A stretch of DNA of 64,000 nt from positions 1 through 64,000 of the forward strand of contig CABZDR010000001.1 of NCBI GenBank assembly GCA_902524535.1. Reading direction: 5' to 3'. Origin of the DNA: an uncultured Pelagibacteraceae bacterium (GTDB lineage: Bacteria; Pseudomonadota; Alphaproteobacteria; Pelagibacterales; Pelagibacteraceae). Below, in pieces: positions 43,475 through 51,404 of the stretch. The notes under the pieces were generated by a model. That model was not told the DNA's origin and did no database searches. It saw nothing but the letters and a program-made list of their open reading frames with translations. Made by a program: the position numbers and the translations under genes. Positions within the stretch are counted from its first letter, which is position 1. Every line of letters begins with the position of its first letter.

Positions 43475-45157
43475 TTATTTTTCACTATATTTTGTGGCTA
43501 AAATAGGCCCAATTTTTTCTATGATTTGTCCTGTAACTTCTACTGTAGTCCAACCTGAAGTATTGAATGGAGTGCCTTTATATTTGATATTAGATCCATC
43601 TCTATAATGATAAATGTAATCTTCATTTAATTTAGGCTCATCTAACATTACTGCTAAAACAAATTTTGGCTTTGATGTAGGAAAAACCGATATAAATGAA
43701 TTTATTTTTTTTTTTGTATAAACACCGCTGACACTTTTTTGAGCAGTTCCTGTTTTGCCTCCTATTTCATAACCAGAAACATTAGCTAAAGAGGCTGTCC
43801 CCTCTTTTTTAGTTACAATTTTTCTTAAAATAGGTAAAATTTTTTCTGATACTTTTTGATCTAAGATTTTTTCTTTTTTAATTTTTTTTGTATCTTTAAT
43901 CAATTTAGGCTGAATATTGTATCCACCATTAACTAGTATTGAGTAAGCTTTTGCTAATTGTAATAATGTGGTTGTAATACCATGCCCAAATGATGCGGTA
44001 GCGAGAGGACATTTTCCCCAATTAAATTTAATTGGTTTTCCTATTTCCTCTATATCAAAATCAATTTTTTGAAGAACATCAACTTTTGACAAAAACAACT
44101 TAAATTTTTCCTCACCAATCATTTGACCAATTTTTACAGAGCCTATATTTCCTGAACGAATTAAAATTTGCTCAGCGGTTAGAGTTGAAGGAATATTATT
44201 GTCATATTCTCTGATTGGGAATCCTGCACATGTTAAACTTTTTGGCAAATGCTCAAATTTGGTTTCTGGTTCAATAATTTTATTATCAAATGCAGCTGCT
44301 AAAGTTAAAGTTTTGAACACCGATCCAAATTCGTACACGCCTTTAGTTGCTCTATTTATAAAAATTTTATCTGTAATTTTTTTTCTTTGATTTGGATCAA
44401 AATCAGGTAAGGATACTAATGAAATAATCTCACCGTTATTTACATCCATTAATATTGCCGCACTACCCAAAACTTGGAAAATTTGATTAAATTTATTTAA
44501 TTCTTCTCTAATTAAGAACTGTATGTCCGAGTCGACAGATAGCTTGATTGAGTCATTTTTTTTTTTTAGTTTTTCATCTAAGGATTTTTCTAATCCTGAA
44601 ATTCCATTATTATCCTCATCGATTTGACCGATTATATGACTGAATAAGTTTTTTTGTGGATAAAGTCTAATTAAACTCTCGTTTGATATTATTGCCTTAT
44701 CCCCAAGCCTCATTATTTTTTCGTATTTCTCATTAGATATCTTTTTTTCTAACCAGAAGAATTTTCCATTGTCTAATTTTTTTTCAATTCCAGTAAAATT
44801 TTTTTCTGGGAAGATAAATCTCAAATTTATCAATAATTTTTTTTTATCAATTACCTGAGAAGGATTAATTCCAACATTAATAGAACTAACGGTTTTGACA
44901 ATATATTTTCCATTTCTGTCAATTATATCAGCTCTAAATAACTTGTTTGATGACAAGCTATTTTCTAAGATTTTAATTGATCCATTATTTCTAGATCCTA
45001 AATGTATTAAATGGATAGAAAAAATTAATGAGATTACAAAAAAAATAAAAAAAATAAATGAGACTCTATTAAAATCTATCTTTAAATTTGAATTATTTTT
45101 TTGATACTCAAACCTGAATTCTGTATCTTCTATTTCAAATTTTTTTTTTTTGTTCAT
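43475..45157 (-). CDS. ftsI: FtsI/PBP3, septal peptidoglycan transpeptidase
   Basis: A 560-residue class B penicillin-binding protein. A cytoplasmic tail and transmembrane helix (FIFFIFFVISLIFSIHL) precede the pedestal domain (FRADIIDRNGKYIV) and the transpeptidase domain with active-site SVFK (FGSVFKTLTL), the SxN motif in IRSGNIGSVK and KTG in IGGKTGTAQK. It works with FtsW. It follows the ftsL-like gene and precedes murEF by 3 bp. Confidence 0.95.
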   Translation of the reverse strand: MNKKKKFEIEDTEFRFEYQKNNSNLKIDFNRVSFIFFIFFVISLIFSIHLIHLGSRNNGSIKILENSLSSNKLFRADIIDRNGKYIVKTVSSINVGINPSQVIDKKKLLINLRFIFPEKNFTGIEKKLDNGKFFWLEKKISNEKYEKIMRLGDKAIISNESLIRLYPQKNLFSHIIGQIDEDNNGISGLEKSLDEKLKKKNDSIKLSVDSDIQFLIREELNKFNQIFQVLGSAAILMDVNNGEIISLVSLPDFDPNQRKKITDKIFINRATKGVYEFGSVFKTLTLAAAFDNKIIEPETKFEHLPKSLTCAGFPIREYDNNIPSTLTAEQILIRSGNIGSVKIGQMIGEEKFKLFLSKVDVLQKIDFDIEEIGKPIKFNWGKCPLATASFGHGITTTLLQLAKAYSILVNGGYNIQPKLIKDTKKIKKEKILDQKVSEKILPILRKIVTKKEGTASLANVSGYEIGGKTGTAQKSVSGVYTKKKINSFISVFPTSKPKFVLAVMLDEPKLNEDYIYHYRDGSNIKYKGTPFNTSGWTTVEVTGQIIEKIGPILATKYSEK

Positions 45158-45186
45158 TCTTAAATCTGCTTAAGGACAACTTCATC

Positions 45187-45453
45187 TTAATTGTTATTTT
45201 GTATAATTTTAATTTCATTTCTTTTTTTTGCGTTTAAGTCCTCATCAAAAAATCTAGCTTTAAGGTTCATTAATTTTTCACCAGAACTCAAATAATTGTA
45301 TTCTAATTTCAAATCTCCAATTTCCTTTTTTAAAAATCTAATATTTTCCTTAACAATAAAAATTTCGTCATCTATCCTTTTTGTTGAATTTTTGATTAAA
45401 GCAGTGAATAAGACCAGAAAAATAATTAAGAAAATCGCAAAAAACTTTTTCAT
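45187..45453 (-). CDS. ftsL: FtsL-like small division protein
   Basis: An 88-residue bitopic protein: a short N-terminus, transmembrane helix ([17 protein letters not shown]), then a coiled coil with heptad-like spacing ([27 protein letters not shown]). The sequence is too short to identify by motif alone. Its place between rsmH (4-bp ATGA overlap) and ftsI is the standard ftsL slot, and the topology matches. FtsL forms the FtsQLB activator of FtsWI. Confidence 0.8.
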   Translation of the reverse strand: MKKFFAIFLIIFLVLFTALIKNSTKRIDDEIFIVKENIRFLKKEIGDLKLEYNYLSSGEKLMNLKARFFDEDLNAKKRNEIKIIQNNN

Positions 45454-46460
45454 AATTTGTAATCTAAATTTTCTATTTCAATTAAATTGTTAAATTTTTC
45501 AAAAATATCTGTTTTAAAGTTATAAAAATCACTTTTTTTGATTGCGTACCTTAGCTTAGCTGATCTTGAAGGTGGATTTTCTTCTAACTCTTTTTTGGTT
45601 GGAGTTTTTGGCTTTTTTTCAATTAATTTTAATAATGGTTCTGGTTGATCTATTTTAGGAAAATATCGAGAAACACTTTTATTTTCTGATAAGCTCTTGA
45701 AGAAATATTTAACAATTTTATCCTCTATAGAATGAAAGGTTACTACTGCTAATACACCATCTTTTTCTAATATCTTTGTAGCAGCTACTAATCCATTAAT
45801 TAGTTCACTTATTTCTTTGTTAACAAATATTCTTAATGCTTGAAAAACTTTTGTAGCACTATGAGTTTTAAAATTTTTTTTTTTCTTCGTTTTTTCAATA
45901 AGCTCAGCTAGTCCCTTTGTATCAATTTTTTTAATTTTTCTTTCTTGAATTATTTTTAGCGCAATTTTTTTTGCCTCTTTTTCTTCACCAAAAAATTTAA
46001 AAATCTTCTCTAATTCTTTAGCGTCTAGTTTATTTATGACATCTTTAGCTGAAAAATTATTTAAACCCATTTGCATGTTTAGATCGCCGGCTGAATTAAA
46101 TGATAAACCTTTTTCTGTATCTTTTATTTGATTATACGAAAAACCTAAATCAAAAACTATAGCTTTAATATTTTCATTTTTAATTTTAAAGTCATTTAAT
46201 TGACTAAATTTTTTATTCTTAAATAAAAATCTGCCTTGATAATTCTTTATAATTTTATCAGCGATTTTTTTAGTTTTGAAGTCTCTATCAAGTGCAATTA
46301 CTTTAGTATTTTCAAAACTTAATATTTTTTTGGTATATCCTCCTTGACCAAATGTACAGTCAATAAATGTGCCACCATGTTGAGGGGTAATAATGCTTAT
46401 TAATTCATTAAGCAGCACCGGATAATGTTTTACAATATCCGCTACCATGATGGCATTCAT
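45450..46460 (-). CDS. rsmH: 16S rRNA (cytosine1402-N4)-methyltransferase
   Basis: A SAM-dependent methyltransferase of about 336 residues. [10 protein letters not shown] at the N-terminus, [16 protein letters not shown] (SAM site), [28 protein letters not shown] and the C-terminal [15 protein letters not shown] are all family hallmarks. Met5 (46448) is an equally possible start. It sits after ftsZ here instead of directly after mraZ. Confidence 0.95.
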   Translation of the reverse strand: MNAIMVADIVKHYPVLLNELISIITPQHGGTFIDCTFGQGGYTKKILSFENTKVIALDRDFKTKKIADKIIKNYQGRFLFKNKKFSQLNDFKIKNENIKAIVFDLGFSYNQIKDTEKGLSFNSAGDLNMQMGLNNFSAKDVINKLDAKELEKIFKFFGEEKEAKKIALKIIQERKIKKIDTKGLAELIEKTKKKKNFKTHSATKVFQALRIFVNKEISELINGLVAATKILEKDGVLAVVTFHSIEDKIVKYFFKSLSENKSVSRYFPKIDQPEPLLKLIEKKPKTPTKKELEENPPSRSAKLRYAIKKSDFYNFKTDIFEKFNNLIEIENLDYKL

Positions 46461-46478
46461 TTATTTTTTTGAAGACCA

Positions 46479-47945
46479 TTAATTTTTTTGTCTTCTTAAA
46501 AATGCTGGTATTTCAAGATCGTCATCTTGATCTTCTTCTCTAGACCCTAGCAAATTTTCTGGCGATGTATCTTTATCTTCTGAACTAAAAAGATCAGGTC
46601 CCTCAGCTTCAACTCCAAATTCTCTAAGATCATTTGTTGAATTATGATCCATTTCAGATGTTTCTAAAGCTTCTTGAGAAAAAGATTTTTCACCTTCATT
46701 TGAAACATTTTCAATTATGCTTTTAGCTTCCTGATTTTTTAATAACTCCTCATTATATTGATTATTTAAATCATCAATTGACTCACTTGACTCATTAAAG
46801 TTTTCAGTGGTGACTTCATTCTCAAGTTTAAGAGCGTTGGCACCATGAGATACGGGTGTTTGATTATTGCTTGAAAAATTAAAAGAGGTAGTTGTGCCTA
46901 AATTAGAAAAATCAGAGTAACCTGGATTTCTATTTTGAATACGATGTACCATATTAATTACAGATTTTGTTTCAGGTTGTTGTCCATCTAATGAAGTAGC
47001 TACGATTGAAACTCTTATCTTACCCTCTAATGTAGGATCAGTTATTGCTCCAATTATTACCTCTGCATCAGCTTCAACTTCTGATCTTATTTTGTTAACT
47101 ACTTCATCGACTTCAAATAATTTAAGATCTTTACCACCAGTAATATTAACTAATAAGCCTTTAGCACCTTTTAAAGTATAATCATCAATTAATGGATTAC
47201 TTATAGCCATCTCTGTAGCTTGCATTGCTCTACCATCACCTTCTGCCTCTCCTGTTCCCATCATCGCTTTACCCATAGATGCCATTACAGTTTCAACATC
47301 AGCAAAATCAAGATTAATTATTCCTGGTCTTACCATTAGATCTGTAACACTTTGAACTCCATGCATTAGAACATTATTTGATAAATTGAAAGACTCCTCA
47401 AAAGTAGTTTGTTCATTTGCAATTTTAAATAGATTTTGATTTGGGATTACTATAATCGTATCAACATGTTTTCTAAGTTCTTCAAGACCAATCTGGGCTC
47501 TTCTCATTCTAGATGGGCCTTCATATAAAAAAGGAAGCGTTACAACACCAACAGTTAATATATTTAACTCTTTAGCTGCTCTTGCTATAACATGAGCTGC
47601 ACCAGTACCAGTGCCACCACCCATTCCAGCAGCGATAAAAACCATATTTGCACCCTGTAAAATATTTATAATTTCATTTAAAGACTCATCTGCAGCAGCT
47701 TGACCAATATCAATTTTAGCACCTGCTCCTAAACCTTTAGTTAAATTCAGTCCAATTTGTACTTTTGACTTAGCTTTACTGTGTTTTAAATCTTGCGCAT
47801 CAGTATTTACTGCAATAAATTCAACACCCTGCATTCCATTATCTATCATTTCATTTATGGCATTACCTCCAGCGCCACCTACTCCCATAACCAAAAGACG
47901 TGGCTGTAATTCTCTTATTTCTGGTGTTTTAAAGTTAATCGTCAT
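46479..47945 (-). CDS. ftsZ: FtsZ tubulin-like division GTPase
   Basis: A 488-residue protein. The GTPase domain shows VMGVGGAGGNAINEM, VNTDAQDL, the tubulin signature GGGTGTG (109-115), LPFLYEGPSR and the T7 loop region NLDFADVETVM. It continues with a long acidic disordered linker (about residues 340-470) and the conserved C-terminal peptide DLEIPAFLRRQ, the docking site for FtsA and other partners. It is placed between mraZ (25-bp gap) and rsmH, not in its usual place behind ftsA. Confidence 0.97.
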   Translation of the reverse strand: MTINFKTPEIRELQPRLLVMGVGGAGGNAINEMIDNGMQGVEFIAVNTDAQDLKHSKAKSKVQIGLNLTKGLGAGAKIDIGQAAADESLNEIINILQGANMVFIAAGMGGGTGTGAAHVIARAAKELNILTVGVVTLPFLYEGPSRMRRAQIGLEELRKHVDTIIVIPNQNLFKIANEQTTFEESFNLSNNVLMHGVQSVTDLMVRPGIINLDFADVETVMASMGKAMMGTGEAEGDGRAMQATEMAISNPLIDDYTLKGAKGLLVNITGGKDLKLFEVDEVVNKIRSEVEADAEVIIGAITDPTLEGKIRVSIVATSLDGQQPETKSVINMVHRIQNRNPGYSDFSNLGTTTSFNFSSNNQTPVSHGANALKLENEVTTENFNESSESIDDLNNQYNEELLKNQEAKSIIENVSNEGEKSFSQEALETSEMDHNSTNDLREFGVEAEGPDLFSSEDKDTSPENLLGSREEDQDDDLEIPAFLRRQKN

Positions 47946-47970
47946 TTTTATCCCCCCCTAATTGTTTAAT

Positions 47971-48414
47971 TTATTCTCCCCATTTAAGACTTGCTCGATT
48001 TAAATTTGATTTTTTTCTTGCAGTGACCTTAAATTTTTCAAATATTATTGGTTCCCAAATTTGGAATGTTTTTCCTTGACCAACAAATATCATTCTATTT
48101 TTAATTTTCGCATGTTTTAATAATTTTGGTGTAAGTGTGACTCTTCCTTCGTTATCAAATTGTAAATTAATACTTTCTGATAATATAGAAGTTGCAAAAA
48201 AATCTCGTTTTTCTTCAAAAGGGTTTAGTGTGTCAATTGAATTTGAAATTTTTTCTATTCTATCTTGTGGCCATGCCTCTATTGATTGATTATTAAATGA
48301 TGGATAACAAATTACTCCATTATAACCCAAATTTGATAGGTAAGATCTAAAACTAGCAGGCACTGATACCCTTCCTTTTTTGTCCAATCTGTTCTCGTAC
48401 GTCGATAAAAACAT
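47971..48414 (-). CDS. mraZ: MraZ, AbrB-fold transcriptional regulator of the dcw cluster
   Basis: A 147-residue protein with two SpoVT/AbrB-like halves. The DNA-binding repeats are visible as YENRLDKKGRVSVPASFRSYL near the N-terminus and LQFDNEGRVTLTPKLLKHAKI in the middle, each with the conserved D/N-x-x-GRV(S/T)(V/L) core. It is the first gene of the division operon. Three TGGGN repeats in its promoter are the expected binding site, so autoregulation is likely. Confidence 0.95.
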   Translation of the reverse strand: MFLSTYENRLDKKGRVSVPASFRSYLSNLGYNGVICYPSFNNQSIEAWPQDRIEKISNSIDTLNPFEEKRDFFATSILSESINLQFDNEGRVTLTPKLLKHAKIKNRMIFVGQGKTFQIWEPIIFEKFKVTARKKSNLNRASLKWGE

Positions 48415-48442
48415 AAAACATAAATTTCTATATACCCTTTTA

Positions 48443-48484
48443 TGGGAATATTTGGGATATTATGGGTTTTTTAAAAATAGTCAA
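48443..48484 (-). promoter_or_regulatory. mraZ/dcw promoter overlapped by a triple MraZ operator
   Basis: On the minus strand, ttgact (48484-48479), 16-bp spacer and taatat (48462-48457) form a good sigma-70 promoter. On the plus strand, tggga (48443-48447), tggga (48453-48457) and tgggt (48463-48467) repeat with exact 10-bp phasing and 5-bp spacers. This matches the known MraZ target of TGGGN repeats spaced by 5. The repeats cover the -10 element and the start site. Confidence 0.78.
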
Positions 48485-48566
48485 TACCTGCGTTAATGCA
48501 CGAATATTGAAAAAATTATTCTAAAACTTAGTCAAAACAGGAATTTTTTAATAAATATCAAGATAA

Positions 48567-48927
48567 GTGCCAGATGAACTATAAGCCGGGTTCTGTCATT
48601 TAAACTTATCATTTGTCTAGGCTTAAGATCACTCTTAAGCTCAAGCAACTAACCCAGATGACTAGCCAAGGATGGCTTTTAGTTTTAAAAAAACAATGTC
48701 ATCTCTATTTAGTCTTGCTCCCAGTGGGGTTTTCCAGCGTTCATTGTTACCAATAGAACCGGTGTGCTCTTACCACACCTTTTCACCCTTGCCATGTTAT
48801 GGCGGTTTATTTTCTGTGGCACTATCCCTAGGGTTTCCCCCGCCAGGTATTACCTGGCACTGTATCCTTGTAGAGCCCGGACTTTCCTCTTTAATAAAAT
48901 TAAAGCGATAAGTCGTTCATCTGACAA
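48567..48927 (-). ncRNA. rnpB: RNase P RNA (bacterial type A)
   Basis: The minus strand carries the conserved RNase P RNA core: GAGGAAAGUCCGGGCUC (near 48890-48873), ACAGUGCCAGGUAAUACCUGGC and GGGGGAAACCC, and the 3' ACAGAACCCGGCUUAUAG (near 48590). The ends pair as helix P1 (gttcatctg 48915-48923 with cagatgaac 48571-48579), which fixes the limits to within a few bases. This catalytic RNA matures tRNA 5' ends. No hairpin terminator was evident downstream. Confidence 0.95.
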
Positions 48928-48931
48928 ATAC

Positions 48932-48959
48932 AATCTATTATTTAATATTCAAATTTCAA
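48932..48959 (-). promoter_or_regulatory. rnpB promoter
   Basis: On the minus strand, ttgaaa (48959-48954), 16-bp spacer, tagatt (48937-48932). Predicted transcription start is about 48925, which agrees with the 5' end of helix P1. Confidence 0.55.
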
Positions 48960-48974
48960 GTAGAATTTTTATAT

Positions 48975-49712
48975 TTAAACAAGATTTTTGCTTATTAGAA
49001 GACATTCTTGATCAATTTTTCCATTTATTAAATTTTGTCTAAATTTTCTTTGAAAAGCTTTTACAACATTAATCTCATAACTATTTTTGTTAATTTTGCC
49101 AATCTTCGAATAACCTATCTTTTTTAAGTTTCTTAAAAAAATTTTTTTTTCAAAAAAACTAACTTTTACGTTTCTTTTTTTTTTCATTTTCGCACTAGAT
49201 AAATTATGCCACTTACATAAATTTTTGTCTGCTAGCTTTCTCCAGGGAAATTTTTCCCCAGGATCTTTTTTACGATCTGGCGCAATATCTGAATGACCTA
49301 AAATATTTTCACTCTTTATACCATATTTTTTTCGTAAATATTTAAGCACTCTTATTAGCGAAGAAATTTGACTTGCATTAAATTCTCTATAACCATGTTC
49401 ATGCCCAGGATTACTAATTTCAATACCAATCGAAAATTTATTTAAGAACTTATACTGCTTCCAACTAGATTTACCTGCATGCCAGGCTACATATAAATCA
49501 GGTACTAAATTTAAGATTTCACCATTATTTTTAATAAAATAATGTGAGCTTACATTTGATCTATAATCGCACAACTTTCTAATTGCCTCTACTTCATTTT
49601 TCATACCTGTGTAATGAATTATTATAAAAATTATCTTTTTTTTTGATCTTTTAGGTAAATTGAAGTTTATTGAATAATTAGTGGTCAAATTTAAGGCTAA
49701 TTTTGATCTCAT
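48975..49712 (-). CDS. N-acetylmuramoyl-L-alanine amidase (AmpD/AmiD-like)
   Basis: A 245-residue amidase_2 zinc enzyme. Zinc and catalytic features are FIIIHYTGM (first His), SSHYFIKNNGEI, YVAWHAGKSSW, IGIEISNPGH and ILGHSDIAPDRKKDPGEKFPW (second His, Asp and catalytic Lys region). A C-terminal segment (NSYEINVVKAFQRKFRQ) resembles a peptidoglycan-binding_1 domain, as in AmiD. No signal peptide is obvious, so a cytosolic, AmpD-like wall-recycling role is possible. It is divergent from mlaA. Confidence 0.88.
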   Translation of the reverse strand: MRSKLALNLTTNYSINFNLPKRSKKKIIFIIIHYTGMKNEVEAIRKLCDYRSNVSSHYFIKNNGEILNLVPDLYVAWHAGKSSWKQYKFLNKFSIGIEISNPGHEHGYREFNASQISSLIRVLKYLRKKYGIKSENILGHSDIAPDRKKDPGEKFPWRKLADKNLCKWHNLSSAKMKKKRNVKVSFFEKKIFLRNLKKIGYSKIGKINKNSYEINVVKAFQRKFRQNLINGKIDQECLLISKNLV

Positions 49713-49764
49713 TTCTGATAAATAGTTAATTTACTTTAATAATTTATACATTATAAGAACTAAA

Positions 49765-50553
49765 ATGATAAAGAAGTTAGCTATAATCTTAATTACAACT
49801 TTAGCGCTAACCGTGAATACTAACGCAGGTTCAGATGGTGAACTCTTAATGAAAAAGAATGATCCATCGAATGTTAAAGATTGTTTTGAGGGGTTTAATA
49901 GAGCAACGTTTGCTTTTAATCAGGCATTAGATGGCATTTTATTTGAACCAGTTGCCAAAGCGTATCGAATTCTACCTTCGCCAGTGAGAACAGGAGTTGG
50001 AAATAGTCTAAACAATTTATCTCATCTAGTGACCATACCTAATAATATCCTTCAAGGAGATTTTAAACAGGCCGGCATAAACACTGGAAGATTTGTAGTC
50101 AATACTACTGTGGGAATTTTGGGAATTTTTGATGTAGCAACGATGATGGGTTTTTCAGAATATGTAAAGGAAGACTATGGACAATCTTTAGGTACAGCTG
50201 GGGTTGGTCCAGGGTGTTATTTGGTTTTACCAGTTTTAGGTCCATCTACTGTTAGAGATACCGCCGGTTCAGTAATGAACATTTTTGGGGGAGATCCGTG
50301 GTATAATGTTAGTGTTAAAAACGATACAAGATATTTTAATGAAAAAGACTATTATGTAAGTCGAGGTACTGACGGCATAAACTTTAGAGCCAAAAATATT
50401 GAGTCTTTTGATAATTTAGAGGAAAATGCTATTGATTTTTATGCTTCTGTTAAGAGTTTGTATCTACAAGACAGAAAACAAAAAATTTTAAATTCAAAAG
50501 GAGTTGTTGATACAATGAATGACTCTGATTGGGAAGAAATTGAAGACAAATAA
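49765..50553 (+). CDS. mlaA: MlaA (VacJ)-like phospholipid-transport outer-membrane protein
   Basis: A 262-residue MlaA family member. Hallmarks are DCFEGFNRATFAFNQALDGILFEPVAKAYR, LNNLSHLVTIPNNILQGDFKQAG (each under the family pattern NPxxxFN...Y) and YGQSLGTAGVGPGCYLVLPVLGPSTVRD. The signal peptide ends NTNA-G with no lipobox cysteine, so unlike E. coli MlaA it should not be lipidated. MlaA removes misplaced phospholipids from the outer leaflet. mlaC follows after 10 bp. The other mla genes are not in the window. Confidence 0.93.
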   Translation: MIKKLAIILITTLALTVNTNAGSDGELLMKKNDPSNVKDCFEGFNRATFAFNQALDGILFEPVAKAYRILPSPVRTGVGNSLNNLSHLVTIPNNILQGDFKQAGINTGRFVVNTTVGILGIFDVATMMGFSEYVKEDYGQSLGTAGVGPGCYLVLPVLGPSTVRDTAGSVMNIFGGDPWYNVSVKNDTRYFNEKDYYVSRGTDGINFRAKNIESFDNLEENAIDFYASVKSLYLQDRKQKILNSKGVVDTMNDSDWEEIEDK

Positions 50554-50563
50554 TTTTTTTAAA

Positions 50564-51154
50564 ATGGTTAAAAAATTAATTGTTTTTAATTTCATCGTCT
50601 TTTTGATCTCCTTAAATGCAGTACATTCAATAGAACCAGATATTTTCGTTCAATCTACAGTAAATAGGGCATCTGATACACTAAGTGGAAATAAAACAAA
50701 AGAGGAGAGAATTGAAGAATTGAAGCAAATAGCTTTGGATACCGTTGATATAAAAGGCATAGGATTTTACTCTTTAGGAAAACATAGAAAAAATTTAACA
50801 AGTGATAAAAAAAAAGAATACTCAAAAGTTTTTAAAGATTATTTTCTAAACAGTTTTTCAAGCAGACTCGCAGAGTACTCAAACCCAGTAATAGAAGTAA
50901 ATTCTAAAGAAAAAATTAATGATAATTATACTATAGTTTCTAGCACATTAGCAGCAACTGACAAAAGACCAGCTATAAAAATTGATTGGAGAATTTACAC
51001 GAAAAATCCAGACAAACCTTTAATTAGGGATTTAATCATAGAAGGTTTGAGTCTTGCAAGAACCCAAAAAGAAGAATTTAATTCAATTATTCAAGGTGCT
51101 GATGGAGATGTAGAAGTGCTATTTGTAAGCTTAAGAAATTTTTCAAAAAAGTAA
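50564..51154 (+). CDS. mlaC: MlaC (Ttg2D)-like periplasmic phospholipid shuttle
   Basis: The ATG at 50564 gives 196 residues beginning with a signal peptide (MVKKLIVFNFIVFLISLNAVHS); an upstream in-frame ATG inside mlaA would spoil it. Family features include DTVDIKGIGFYSLGKHRKNL, KKEYSKVFKDYFLNSFSSRL and KIDWRIYTKNPDKPLIRDLIIEGLSLARTQKEEF (noted by its core WRIY...I.DL.IEG.S). It carries lipids between MlaA and the inner membrane. Confidence 0.9.
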   Translation: MVKKLIVFNFIVFLISLNAVHSIEPDIFVQSTVNRASDTLSGNKTKEERIEELKQIALDTVDIKGIGFYSLGKHRKNLTSDKKKEYSKVFKDYFLNSFSSRLAEYSNPVIEVNSKEKINDNYTIVSSTLAATDKRPAIKIDWRIYTKNPDKPLIRDLIIEGLSLARTQKEEFNSIIQGADGDVEVLFVSLRNFSKK

Positions 51155-51168
51155 AAAACTTTAGTTTG

Positions 51169-51245
51169 TGGTGGGCCCGCCAGGACTCGAACCTGGGACC
51201 AATACATTATGAGTGTACTGCTCTAACCAACTGAGCTACAGGCCC
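51169..51245 (-). tRNA. tRNA with CAT anticodon (probably Ile2, possibly elongator Met)
   Basis: The minus strand folds as a canonical cloverleaf: acceptor GGGCCTG/CGGGCCC, D-arm GCTC-AGTTGGTTA-GAGC, anticodon arm GTACA-CTCATAA-TGTAT, T-arm CCAGG-TTCGAGT-CCTGG, A73 and an encoded CCA. The anticodon is CAT. The TTGGTC around the variable loop resembles tRNA-Ile2, whose C34 becomes lysidine, more than initiator or elongator Met, but I cannot settle it by eye. Confidence 0.93.
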
Positions 51246-51303
51246 AAAATAAAAAGTATTTATATCAAATTTAAGTTTTTTTCAAGTTAAGCAATAAATC
51301 ATA

Positions 51304-51378
51304 TGGTGGGCCGTGTTGGTTACGCTCCAACTACCCCTGCAATGTCAATGCAGTACTCTACTATTGAGCTAACGGCCC
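51304..51378 (-). tRNA. tRNA-Val(GAC) with atypical D- and T-loops
   Basis: Acceptor GGGCCGT/ACGGCCC (7 perfect pairs), D-arm GCTC-AATAGTA-GAGT, anticodon arm CTGCA-TTGACAT-TGCAG, variable GGGTA, T-arm GTTGG-AGCGTAA-CCAAC, A73 and encoded CCA. All stems are intact, so it is unlikely to be a decayed pseudogene. But the T-loop is AGCGTAA instead of TTCGANN and the D-loop has one G instead of GG. It lies 58 bp upstream of the CAT tRNA on the same strand. Confidence 0.85.
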
Positions 51379-51404
51379 TAAAAAAAAGTGACTCGAGCAT
51401 ATAT

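Noticed and set aside
22354-48414. Frequent poly-A and poly-T runs as possible phase-variable or slipped sites
   Set aside because: Runs of 6-9 occur everywhere because of lysine/phenylalanine codons in AT-rich DNA, and the genes containing them are intact.
48672-49042. Plus-strand ORFs within the RNase P region
   Set aside because: They are the complement of the conserved RNase P RNA and an AT-rich flank; the RNA explains the sequence conservation and higher GC.
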